In this document: positions 7,017-14,250 of the stretch, piece after piece | How positions within the stretch are numbered: position 1 is the stretch's first letter | How the letters are laid out: each line of letters opens with the position of its first letter | Made by a program: the position numbers and the translations under genes | The notes under the pieces: generated by a model | Told to the model about the DNA's origin: nothing | Database searches by the model: none | The model's input: the letters and a program-made list of their open reading frames with translations, nothing else | Assembly: GCA_964552035.1 (NCBI GenBank) | Contig: CAZKFN010000041.1 | Location: forward strand, 1-18,193 | Origin: CAZKFN01 sp964552035 | Lineage (GTDB): Bacteria; Bacteroidota; Bacteroidia; Flavobacteriales_E; Vicingaceae | Reading direction: 5' to 3' | DNA: 18,193 nt

Positions 7017-8288
7017 TTAATTATTTGTTAATTTCATTTTTAATAAATTGGGCCTAATCAGCAAACTTATATAGCCAAAATTGTTGATTTGAGTAGCTTG
7101 AACTCCCCTTAAATCTTTAAGTGTCTTTTGAGGTAACACCTGGCTATATCCTACTAAAAAGGAAATTTCTTTATTTATTTTGCGCAAAAATACTAAATCA
7201 ATCTCAGTCCCCAATTTTTTAAACTCATTATCGTCTATCTTTGAAGGCACTAGAAATTGATGTCCTTTTAATAAAATATCACTTTTATCACCAATATCAT
7301 ACATTATAGATAGGTTTAAATCAATCAAACCAACACTATTGTTGTGATAGCCACCATAAAAATAATCCATATAGCCATTGAATTTATGAGCCGTTGCATA
7401 AAGTGGCTCAAACGCCCGATTGGTATTTCCTTTTACAACCCCATTGGAGTTTCCACTAATCAACTCTCCTCCAAAACCTATACTTAAATTAGATTTTAAA
7501 TCCTTGGTATAATCTACCCCTATTAAATAAGCATCTAACAACTCACCAGACTGATTTTTACCCATTTGATAATAAGACTTCACAGCCAACAACGAAGATT
7601 CAGCTGTTCTTTCAAAATGATAACCTAAAGTTTGACTAAAGTACACTCCATTCCTTTTTACAGTATCAATATACTGCATGCCGTTGTTTAAACCTAATAT
7701 ACTTAAACTAATATTCTCCCATTTTTTATGCAACCATAATAATTGCAAAGTTTTATAATTTCCTTGAAGATAATAATCATTCCCCGCTAAAAGTTCATCT
7801 TCCTGATTAAAGGCTACAGCTGCTTTTATAGTCCAACTTCCTTTTTCCCAATTGTATAAAACCAAATCATGACTCCTCGCTTGCTGTGCCCAATCAACAT
7901 TTCCAAAAATCCTAGCATCATCTAAAGTCAACTCTTGCCTACCTATTTTTAATCTCGAATACTTAGTTAAATCTAACTCTGCCCAAATTTGATGTAAACC
8001 CAAACCATTGGCATCATGACGACTCAATTGAGGCAAATCTCCCCAAACCCTTACGTCTTGAATACTCATGTAAAAACGATAATGAGATTGAAGTAAATCT
8101 ACATTCAAACGACTCCGTTGTGAAACAAAAGCCGCTGGATTTTCACCTTTGGGAATTAGATCTTTATAACCATGGCGATATTCAAACCTTGGCCTGAATT
8201 CAGCATCTACTGCTAATTGAGCAACTCCTTGATAAGAGAATCCCAACAATAAAATAAAAAAAAGAATGTTTTTTATTTGTACAAACAT
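7017..8288 (-). CDS. Outer-membrane porin, alginate-export family-like
   Basis: The predicted 423-residue protein has a signal peptide (NILFFILLLGFSYQGVAQ, cleavage near residue 24). A beta-rich sequence with alternating aromatic residues follows, ending in a barrel-like C-terminus. The opening AEFRPRFEYRHGY, the SRLNVDL strand, KIGRQELTLDDARIFGNVDW and YFYGGYHNN are typical of proteins annotated as alginate export (Alginate_exp) porins in Bacteroidota, where the true solute is usually unknown. The frame is open to 8318. The start at 8288 is preferred because it directly precedes a normal signal peptide and lies just downstream of a candidate promoter. As first gene of the nirK operon it may admit an anion such as nitrite, or a copper-containing solute; that role is inferred from context only. 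Confidence 0.75.
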   Translation of the reverse strand: MFVQIKNILFFILLLGFSYQGVAQLAVDAEFRPRFEYRHGYKDLIPKGENPAAFVSQRSRLNVDLLQSHYRFYMSIQDVRVWGDLPQLSRHDANGLGLHQIWAELDLTKYSRLKIGRQELTLDDARIFGNVDWAQQARSHDLVLYNWEKGSWTIKAAVAFNQEDELLAGNDYYLQGNYKTLQLLWLHKKWENISLSILGLNNGMQYIDTVKRNGVYFSQTLGYHFERTAESSLLAVKSYYQMGKNQSGELLDAYLIGVDYTKDLKSNLSIGFGGELISGNSNGVVKGNTNRAFEPLYATAHKFNGYMDYFYGGYHNNSVGLIDLNLSIMYDIGDKSDILLKGHQFLVPSKIDDNEFKKLGTEIDLVFLRKINKEISFLVGYSQVLPQKTLKDLRGVQATQINNFGYISLLIRPNLLKMKLTNN

Positions 8289-8305
8289 AGCATATAACTT
8301 TCGTA

Positions 8306-8313
8306 CAAATATG
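8306..8313 (-). promoter_or_regulatory. Candidate -7 element for the porin-nirK-nirV-sco operon
   Basis: On the minus strand this reads CATATTTG, one base off the TAnnTTTG consensus. A start site near 8300 would give a leader of about 12 bases to the porin ATG at 8288. An imperfect -7 with a well-placed palindrome upstream fits an activator-dependent promoter. Confidence 0.4.
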
Positions 8314-8326
8314 GTCAACTAAACGA

Positions 8327-8358
8327 CTTTAAAATATGATAAATATCATACTTTAAAG
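8327..8358. promoter_or_regulatory. 32-bp near-perfect inverted repeat, probable operator of the nirK operon
   Basis: Two 14-base arms (8327-8340 and 8345-8358) surround the centre AAAT and match at 13 of 14 positions. The inner core is TATGAT-AAAT-ATCATA, which resembles the TTGAT-N4-ATCAA box of the CRP/FNR/NNR regulators that control denitrification genes. Its centre (8342.5) lies about 42 bases upstream of the start site expected from the -7 candidate at 8306-8313, the classic position for an activator of this family. A second -7 candidate, TATATTTG at 8370-8377 (minus strand), would instead place the palindrome just after the start site, as for a repressor. Confidence 0.6.
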
Positions 8359-8424
8359 ATAAAAAGACCCAAATATACCTTTTGTTTTAAATAAGCTAAC
8401 AATCAATCTATTGCATCTAAAAAA

Positions 8425-10674
8425 CTATAAGCCAATTTTTATATTTGCCCCAAATTTAACCCATCGAGCAGGCATAGGAGTTAAAATTTCAACATACGAG
8501 GTATTCAAAAGATTGTTAACATCAACAAAAAGGGAAAAATGTGAAAATTGATAACTTCCTCGAACATCCAGCAATTGATAGTTTTTTTCTTTTACACGCT
8601 CTATATTTCTATAAATTATAGTGATTTGTCCTTTTTCAAATAATCTCAAGCTAAGTTTGGCTACCAATTGATTTTTTAAATAGTCCAAAACATACCTAGA
8701 TGGCAAACTTTCTTCTGCATTTCTTATCTGATTCAATAAATAATAAGAAGCAGAAATCTCTTGAAGGGTAAAACTTCTAGTTAATTGTATGTTAGGCGTA
8801 TATTGAATAGAAAAATCAAAGGCTTGGGTCAATAAATCAGAATAGTTTACTGCTGACCAATAATCGGTCCCATTTTTTTCAACCCAATCAATAATTCGCT
8901 TATTATCTCTATACAAATAAGCCGCTTTTAAACTCCATACATTTTCATAGAAAAATCGCGTCCCTATTTCTGAAGTAAAAGCATTTTCAGCTTTTAAATC
9001 TGGATTTCCTTTTTCAGAGGGACTATCGTAGTACTGATCATAAAAAGCTGGTATTCTATAGGAACGCCCAACAGAAGTAAAAAAGCTTAGTTTTTCTTTT
9101 ATTAAATAAGAAGCATCTAGAGCAGGGAAAAAATGAGATCCAAAATCGGAATACCAAGCGGCATAAAATCCTGGATTTAAAATTAAACGCTCTTCTAAAA
9201 AAGTAAATTTATGTTCTCCAAAAAGACCTAAATTATCTCTATACTTCCCATTTAGCCTACTTATATTATTAGTATCATTCCTAATCTCATTGCCCCAGAT
9301 ATCTTCTCTTCTATATTCTACTCCTATTGCCGTTTCTCCAAGGCTATTTTTATGGATAGCATTTAATTCTACACTATAGGTATTACTTTGATGAATGTTT
9401 CTATAAGTCATTGGTAATTTTCGAATGTAATCGTATTGGTCGTTATTTCTACGCCAAGAAAGTCGAGATTTTAAATCCCAGTTATCTATTTCCTTTTTAT
9501 AAGAAAGGCTACCAATTACAGTTTGTATTTCTTCGTACTGCTCTGTAGCTGCTGGTGTGGCATAAAATCCATTGGCTCCAAAAGATCGGTCTGAATAAGC
9601 CAACAACACATCCATAACCTCTGTTTTATTTATCTTATATTTTCCTTGATAAAATAAGTTGGAAAGTAAAAAGTCTGTATTATGTCTATATCCAGAAGAT
9701 TGACTGTGATCTACAGCTAAAACTTGTCTATATTTTTTCTTGCCAAAAGAAGCTCCAACAGCTGCAGTATATAAATTGTAATCTCCAGCCAATAAGTTTA
9801 TATATAAAGCGTCTTCTTCTGGAATTTTTGTATGGATATTGACAGCCCCACCAAAAGTGTTTTGTCCAAATCGCTTAGCTGCCCCACCTTTAATAATTTC
9901 TATTTGCTGAACGAAAGCTAAGGGAACAGCAATGTTCATCAAATGATGCCCCGTCTGTGGATCACTCATTTTTATCCCATTAATCAACAGCTGACTTTGA
10001 GAAAAATTGCTTCCATTTATCCCCAAATCCGATTGTATCCCCATGGGCCCTCTTTGACGAACGTCAATTCCTGATTGATAACTCAATAAGTCTGCAAAAC
10101 TCATCGCAGGAACCCTTTTAATTTCTTGCTGAGTGATTACATCAATATTTTTAGGCGCCTTTTTTTCCAAAAAGTCTAAACGGTTGGCTTGAATGACCAC
10201 CTCTTTGATTTCTACTTCAGCATTAAATAGGGTATCTGATTCTTGAGCATAAGAATGAGTTGAAAAAAGTGTCGTAAAAAATAAAAGGAAAAAAATAAAG
10301 AAAGGAGAGCTCGTAGAAAAAAAGAGAGATGAAAAAGAAACGGTGTATTTTGAATTTAACTTGAAAAAACACTTTGATGAGAAAGAATTCGCTTTTGTAA
10401 TTAACAATAAGACAGGTAAAGTCAATATTAAAAGCTCTAGCAACAAACTTTCTTTATTTTGCGATTCATCATCTTCTTCTAAAGAATAAAAATCTTTGGA
10501 AGTTTCTTCTGTATGAACTAAATCATTTTTCTCATCTAACCTTTGAGCTATTGACTGAGCTAATACCCCAATATTTACAACTCTCCCTATGGATAGTGAA
10601 ATGGCATAAGCGGCCCTATTCCATCGTTTAAAATGCAAGGCCGTTTGAGTGCTTTTAATTCTTGATTTTTTCAT
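8425..10674 (-). CDS. BtuB-like TonB-dependent outer-membrane receptor with long N-terminal extension
   Basis: The 749-residue frame encodes a TonB-dependent receptor. The plug domain spans ~156-280 (EVVIQANR, LLSYQSGIDVRQRGP, LLINGIKMSDPQTGHH, IEIIKGGAAKRFGQNTFGGA). The 22-strand-type barrel runs to the C-terminus (GRSYRIPAFYDQYY, NPDLKAENAF, VDVNNLLN). The DPQTGHH plug is typical of BtuB-like receptors, so a corrinoid or similar chelate is a possible ligand, but this is not proven. The apparent signal peptide lies only at ~111-143 (cleavage near SYAQ). Before it are a basic/aromatic segment HFKRWNRAAYA (14-24), an acidic stretch LEEDDESQNKE (65-75) and a hydrophobic run (77-92). No Met occurs between the first residue and the plug domain, so either the whole extension is translated or a non-ATG start is used. 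No B12-riboswitch box was found upstream. Confidence 0.85.
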   Translation of the reverse strand: MKKSRIKSTQTALHFKRWNRAAYAISLSIGRVVNIGVLAQSIAQRLDEKNDLVHTEETSKDFYSLEEDDESQNKESLLLELLILTLPVLLLITKANSFSSKCFFKLNSKYTVSFSSLFFSTSSPFFIFFLLFFTTLFSTHSYAQESDTLFNAEVEIKEVVIQANRLDFLEKKAPKNIDVITQQEIKRVPAMSFADLLSYQSGIDVRQRGPMGIQSDLGINGSNFSQSQLLINGIKMSDPQTGHHLMNIAVPLAFVQQIEIIKGGAAKRFGQNTFGGAVNIHTKIPEEDALYINLLAGDYNLYTAAVGASFGKKKYRQVLAVDHSQSSGYRHNTDFLLSNLFYQGKYKINKTEVMDVLLAYSDRSFGANGFYATPAATEQYEEIQTVIGSLSYKKEIDNWDLKSRLSWRRNNDQYDYIRKLPMTYRNIHQSNTYSVELNAIHKNSLGETAIGVEYRREDIWGNEIRNDTNNISRLNGKYRDNLGLFGEHKFTFLEERLILNPGFYAAWYSDFGSHFFPALDASYLIKEKLSFFTSVGRSYRIPAFYDQYYDSPSEKGNPDLKAENAFTSEIGTRFFYENVWSLKAAYLYRDNKRIIDWVEKNGTDYWSAVNYSDLLTQAFDFSIQYTPNIQLTRSFTLQEISASYYLLNQIRNAEESLPSRYVLDYLKNQLVAKLSLRLFEKGQITIIYRNIERVKEKNYQLLDVRGSYQFSHFSLFVDVNNLLNTSYVEILTPMPARWVKFGANIKIGL

Positions 10675-10679
10675 GGAAA

Positions 10680-10687
10680 CAAAAGTA
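10680..10687 (-). promoter_or_regulatory. Candidate -7 element for the TonB receptor gene
   Basis: The minus strand reads TACTTTTG, an exact TAnnTTTG match. It lies only six bases from the ATG at 10674, so the transcript would be leaderless or nearly so. If the match is chance, the real promoter lies further upstream, beyond the inverted repeat at 10728-10760. Confidence 0.3.
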
Positions 10688-10727
10688 TTCTATTTTTTTA
10701 GATATAAAATAAACTTTTCAATCCATT

Positions 10728-10760
10728 TATAAAATAAGAACTAAGCCTTCTTATTTTATA
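10728..10760. repeat. Perfect 13-bp inverted repeat in a divergent promoter region
   Basis: Arms TATAAAATAAGAA (10728-10740) and TTCTTATTTTATA (10748-10760) are exact reverse complements around the 7-base centre CTAAGCC. The genes on both sides point away from it, so a terminator role is unlikely. It ends directly in front of the rsmE -7 candidate (10762-10769). It would therefore cover that promoter's -33 to -10 region while lying upstream of the TonB receptor gene, consistent with an operator. Confidence 0.6.
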
Positions 10761-10761
10761 T

Positions 10762-10769
10762 TACTTTTG
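10762..10769 (+). promoter_or_regulatory. Candidate -7 element for the rsmE operon
   Basis: TACTTTTG matches TAnnTTTG exactly and is the same 8-base string as the minus-strand element at 10680-10687. A start near 10774-10777 would give a leader of about 55 bases to the ATG at 10830. Confidence 0.45.
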
Positions 10770-10829
10770 GACTTCATTAGAGCTTATCAATAGCTAAATA
10801 ATGACTTTTATTTTTTTATTCTAAACTCC

Positions 10830-11525
10830 ATGCATAGATTTTTAGCTGCTGAAATTATTGGTAAAAATATCATCTTAGATCAAGAAGAATCCAAGCACCT
10901 TTCCAAAGTGCTCCGATTAAAGACAGATGACAAAGTAGAGGTTACTGACGGTTTAGGCAAACTATTCCAATGCATTGTAATTGATACTAATCCAAAAGCT
11001 GCCACCTTAGAAGTCCTCTATACACTAGAGGATAAGAAAGAGGATTTTTTAGTTGAGATTGCTGCTGTTCCAACAAAAAATATCAATCGCTGGGAATGGT
11101 TTCTTGAAAAATCTACCGAGATAGGAATCAATGCTATACATCCTCTTAAAAGTGAACGCGCCATACGAAAAGTATTAAAACACGACAGGCAAATTAAAAT
11201 TTTGAAAGGTGCTATGAAACAGTCTTACAAGCTGCAGCTTCCTGCTTTAAATGAACTTCAAGAGTTTAGAGATTTTATAAAAAAAGACTTCGAAGGTAAA
11301 AAATACATTGCGCATTGTTATCCTACCGAAAAAGCACCCCTTAATCAGCACCCTAAAGGTGAAAAAGCATTGATATTAATTGGTCCAGAGGGAGATTTTT
11401 CAGAAGAAGAAATTGAATTAGCTCAAAAAAATGGTTTTAAGCCTGTATCTTTGGGAAAAAGTAGATTGAGAACAGAAACTGCTGCAATTGTAGCTTGTCA
11501 CACCATAAATTTAATTAATGCTTAA
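10830..11525 (+). CDS. rsmE: 16S rRNA (uracil1498-N3)-methyltransferase RsmE
   Basis: This 231-residue protein has the expected RsmE length and layout. The N-terminal PUA-like domain (~1-70) holds HRFLAAE and ESKHLSKVLRLKTDDKVEVTDG. The SPOUT domain forms a trefoil knot that binds S-adenosylmethionine, with KSTEIGINAIHP (~93-104), LILIGPEGDFSEEE (~181-194) and LGKSRLRTETAA (~207-218). It methylates N3 of U1498 in 16S rRNA of the small ribosomal subunit, in the cytoplasm. It is the first gene of a plus-strand operon, overlapping the DUF4159 gene by 8 bases. Confidence 0.95.
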   Translation: MHRFLAAEIIGKNIILDQEESKHLSKVLRLKTDDKVEVTDGLGKLFQCIVIDTNPKAATLEVLYTLEDKKEDFLVEIAAVPTKNINRWEWFLEKSTEIGINAIHPLKSERAIRKVLKHDRQIKILKGAMKQSYKLQLPALNELQEFRDFIKKDFEGKKYIAHCYPTEKAPLNQHPKGEKALILIGPEGDFSEEEIELAQKNGFKPVSLGKSRLRTETAAIVACHTINLINA

Positions 11526-12198
11526 GCGATTTATTTTTATTTTCAGCTTTCTACCATTAGTATTATTTGCTCAAAATAGCAGTTATCAAATTGCTGTATT
11601 AAAATATAGTGGTGGTGGGGATTGGTATGCCAATTTAGAAACTTCTTTGCCTAATTTAATTGAATTCACCAACAAGGAATTAAACACTAACATTTCTAAA
11701 GAGCAAGCTATAGTTGATCCGGGTAGCCCTGAAATTTTTGATTATCCTTTTATTCACATGACAGGACATGGGAATGTAGTTTTTAAGCAAGAGGAAGTTG
11801 AAAATTTGAGGAAGTATTTACTGGGTGGGGGCTTTTTGCATGTTGACGATAATTATGGTTTAGACCCATTTTTTAGAAGGGAAGTGAAAAAGCTATTCCC
11901 TAACGATGAGTTGGTGGAAATTCCTTATACTCATCCTATTTATCATCAAAAATTTAGTTTCCCTAATGGATTGCCAAAAATTCATGAACATGATGCAAAG
12001 CCTCCTCAAGGATTTGGCATTGTTAAAAATGGGCGAATTGTTTTGTTTTATACTTATGAAAGTGATTTAGGGAATGGTTGGGAAAGTCCTGAAATTCATA
12101 ATGATTCTGAGGAAACTCGTTTAAAGGCCCTGAGAATGGGAGCCAACATATTGTCCTATATTTTCTTAAAAGATGAAGATGTTTCCCAAGGAGATTGA
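11518..12198 (+). CDS. DUF4159 family secreted protein
   Basis: The 226-residue protein has a signal peptide (residues 1-18, cleavage near LFAQ). The DUF4159 domain follows: IAVLKYSGGGDWYAN (25-39), YPFIHMTGHGNVVF (76-89), LGGGFLHVDDNYG (102-114), EIPYTHPIYHQKF (134-146) and YTYESDLGNGWE (178-189). The family has a class I glutamine-amidotransferase-like fold but lacks an obvious catalytic Cys. It recurs in Bacteroidota with gliding- or envelope-related genes, and its function is unknown. Here it is co-translated with rsmE (8-base overlap) and overlaps the downstream methyltransferase gene by 26 bases (20 if that gene starts at its second ATG). Such overlaps usually mean steady co-expression rather than a shared pathway. 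Confidence 0.9.
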   Translation: MLKRFIFIFSFLPLVLFAQNSSYQIAVLKYSGGGDWYANLETSLPNLIEFTNKELNTNISKEQAIVDPGSPEIFDYPFIHMTGHGNVVFKQEEVENLRKYLLGGGFLHVDDNYGLDPFFRREVKKLFPNDELVEIPYTHPIYHQKFSFPNGLPKIHEHDAKPPQGFGIVKNGRIVLFYTYESDLGNGWESPEIHNDSEETRLKALRMGANILSYIFLKDEDVSQGD

Positions 12199-13327
12199 AA
12201 AATTTATTCAAGATAACCTTCACCAATCAACTGCTAAGATATCACTTAAGCTAAGTAAAAAAACAACTTGGCCTAAAGAGGAAATTATCAATCAAATCAA
12301 TGGACTACAAAAAAGTAAGTCTAAATTTCCTTTTTTAGAAGCCTATTCAAATTTTAAATTCCCTTCCCCTAGAGCATTTTCTCAAGCCTCCTCTGAACAA
12401 ACTGCTAAATTTAAAGCTCAATTAATTCAAGCAGAAACCATTGCCGATTTAAGCGGTGGAATGGGCATCGACAGTTATTTTTTCTCAAGAATTGCCAAAA
12501 AAGTATCTTATATTGAAGCTAATAATACTATTTATGAAAAGGCTACTTTTAACTTCAAAGTATTAAAGGCTCATAATATAGAAACCTACCATTCCACTGC
12601 TGAAGATTTTATAATAAATGAAAATCAATTTGATTTAATCTACATAGATCCCGATAGAAGAAATAAAGAAAAGCGCCTTTTCCTTTTAGAAGACTGTAAA
12701 CCCAACGTTCTTAACTTATTACCTCAACTTTTTAAAATATCCAATAAAATTCTGCTTAAACTCTCTCCTATTATCGATCTAGAAAGTCTATTTCGCCAAC
12801 TTCCAAACATTTCAACTATATGGGTCGTAGCTGTTAAAAATGATTGTAAAGAAGTACTCGTCAAACTTCATAAAGATAAAGAGCAAGAAACAAAAATTAA
12901 TTGTATCAATCTTTTGGACGAAGGAATGGAAGATTTTCAGTTTGATTATCAGACGGAAAAAGTAAGTGAAGTTTCCTATTCTAAGCCTTTGAATTATTTG
13001 TATGAACCCAATGTCGCCATATATAAAGCAGGGGCATTTAAAAGCATTGCTAAGAAATTTGGATTAAAAAAACTAGCTCCTAACACACATTTATATACTT
13101 CAAACGAAAAAATTGAAAATTTCCCAGGACGAAATTTAAAAATCATGGCTGTTGATAAACCCAAAAAAGGAAGTCAACTTTCAGCAAGTATTGTGAGTAG
13201 AAACTTTCCTCAAACAGCAGATGAAATTAGAGCGAAATATAAAATTTCAGAATCTAAAGATCATTTTCTTTATGCTTGTCGACTTCAAGATAATTCCAAG
13301 GTTTTTATTCATGCTGAACGCCTCTAA
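12173..13327 (+). CDS. THUMP-like class I SAM-dependent methyltransferase
   Basis: The 384-residue protein has a small helical N-terminal part (~1-75). A Rossmann-type methyltransferase core follows, with IADLSGGMGID (90-100) as the S-adenosylmethionine glycine motif, acidic Glu115 in SYIEAN and IDPDRR (158-163) as the catalytic-loop equivalent. A C-terminal THUMP-like domain (~310-384, KGSQLSASIVSRNFP and DHFLYACRL) completes the protein. This architecture is conserved in Bacteroidota (the PG1098-like family) and suggests an RNA substrate, not identified. Two ATGs lie two codons apart (12173 and 12179) and either could be used. Both lie inside the DUF4159 gene. The stop codon overlaps the stop of the convergent downstream gene. 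Confidence 0.85.
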   Translation: MKMFPKEIEKFIQDNLHQSTAKISLKLSKKTTWPKEEIINQINGLQKSKSKFPFLEAYSNFKFPSPRAFSQASSEQTAKFKAQLIQAETIADLSGGMGIDSYFFSRIAKKVSYIEANNTIYEKATFNFKVLKAHNIETYHSTAEDFIINENQFDLIYIDPDRRNKEKRLFLLEDCKPNVLNLLPQLFKISNKILLKLSPIIDLESLFRQLPNISTIWVVAVKNDCKEVLVKLHKDKEQETKINCINLLDEGMEDFQFDYQTEKVSEVSYSKPLNYLYEPNVAIYKAGAFKSIAKKFGLKKLAPNTHLYTSNEKIENFPGRNLKIMAVDKPKKGSQLSASIVSRNFPQTADEIRAKYKISESKDHFLYACRLQDNSKVFIHAERL

Positions 13328-14067
13328 TCCCAATAGATACTCTTATAATTCTTCTCTCTATTACTATCTAAAAAGTAATAGCTAAGAACCAGTTTAGCCT
13401 CATGTAAATTATAGGCAGTATTTAAGATGGAAGTCGGCTCAGCAAACTGAGATAAAGACATATAATATCTACCACTCAAAGCAAAATTCTTTTTCTTAAC
13501 TCCCACTCCTAACTCTCCTCCAACTACAAATTCATTGATTTTTGTGCCCAATGTTTTTATTCCATCATCTGGTGTATTTACCCTACGCCTTGAGTTTTGA
13601 GAAACCGTTGGACCTACCATAAAAATCACTTTCCCAGCTTCGGCATGATAAGCTAAATTGATATTTAAATGCCCAGATTGGTATTGTTGCCTGCTAATTG
13701 TTTCACTTCCTTTTGTCTCCAATATCTCCACATTACCTCCACACATACAATAATTGATGTCTACTTTTAAGAAAGATTGAAGCACTGAAGGATTTCTTTT
13801 AGTTTGTTCTCTAGAAGTCGTTAGAATCCCAACCATTCCAAATGAAGGCCCTATAAACACATCCCCTTGTCTAACAATTACTCCTTTATTAGGTTTATTT
13901 TCATGAATGGTATACCTGCTTCCAAGCATGCCGGCATTTATACCTAGCCTCACAGATTGAGCTAGAATAGATTTAGGTACTAGAAAAACACAACTCAATA
14001 GTAAAAGAAGAAAAATTTTATTCTTTGTAAAATTTTCTTGAATGTTGTCTAACTTTTTGCATTGCAT
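13324..14067 (-). CDS. Unrecognised secreted beta-barrel-like protein
   Basis: I do not recognise a specific family. The 247-residue product has a signal peptide (KIFLLLLLSCVFLVPKSILAQ in two pieces, residues 17-37). Short alternating strands rich in Gly and aromatics follow (VRLGINAGMLGSRY, FIGPSFGMVG, FVVGGELGVGVKKKNFALSGRYYMSL in parts, LVLSYYFL), which suggests a small outer-membrane barrel. An unusual CMCGG (Cys107, Cys109) sits in the middle, in the strand VDINY just before it. The gene is monocistronic. Its stop overlaps that of the upstream methyltransferase gene (13324-13327). The only -7 candidate lies about five bases before the ATG, so the transcript may be almost leaderless. Confidence 0.65.
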   Translation of the reverse strand: MQCKKLDNIQENFTKNKIFLLLLLSCVFLVPKSILAQSVRLGINAGMLGSRYTIHENKPNKGVIVRQGDVFIGPSFGMVGILTTSREQTKRNPSVLQSFLKVDINYCMCGGNVEILETKGSETISRQQYQSGHLNINLAYHAEAGKVIFMVGPTVSQNSRRRVNTPDDGIKTLGTKINEFVVGGELGVGVKKKNFALSGRYYMSLSQFAEPTSILNTAYNLHEAKLVLSYYFLDSNREKNYKSIYWD

Positions 14068-14072
14068 TAATA

Positions 14073-14080
14073 CAAAAATA
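14073..14080 (-). promoter_or_regulatory. Candidate -7 element for the secreted barrel-like protein
   Basis: The minus strand reads TATTTTTG, an exact TAnnTTTG match ending six bases before the ATG at 14067. It predicts a very short or absent 5' leader. Low-complexity A/T sequence makes a chance match possible. Confidence 0.3.
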
Positions 14081-14229
14081 ATGTTTTATCTTTTAACTAG
14101 CATACTATTGATTTCTCATAAAAGTAATTGTAACTCTGTTAATTATTAAATAATATTACATTTTCATAAAGTAAATTATACACTCCTTTATCATCAACTC
14201 ATGGTTTACCAATGAAAATCAATTAATTT

Positions 14230-14237
14230 TACGTTTG
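14230..14237 (+). promoter_or_regulatory. Candidate -7 element for the class I methyltransferase
   Basis: TACGTTTG matches TAnnTTTG exactly. Transcription would start near 14242-14244, giving about 8 bases of leader before the ATG at 14251. Confidence 0.45.
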
Positions 14238-14250
14238 CAAAAATATTATA

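Noticed and set aside
10675..10829. Possible cobalamin riboswitch before the BtuB-like receptor
   Set aside because: No B12-box (GCCACTG-like) or other conserved core was found on the minus strand; the only structure is the 33-bp dyad.
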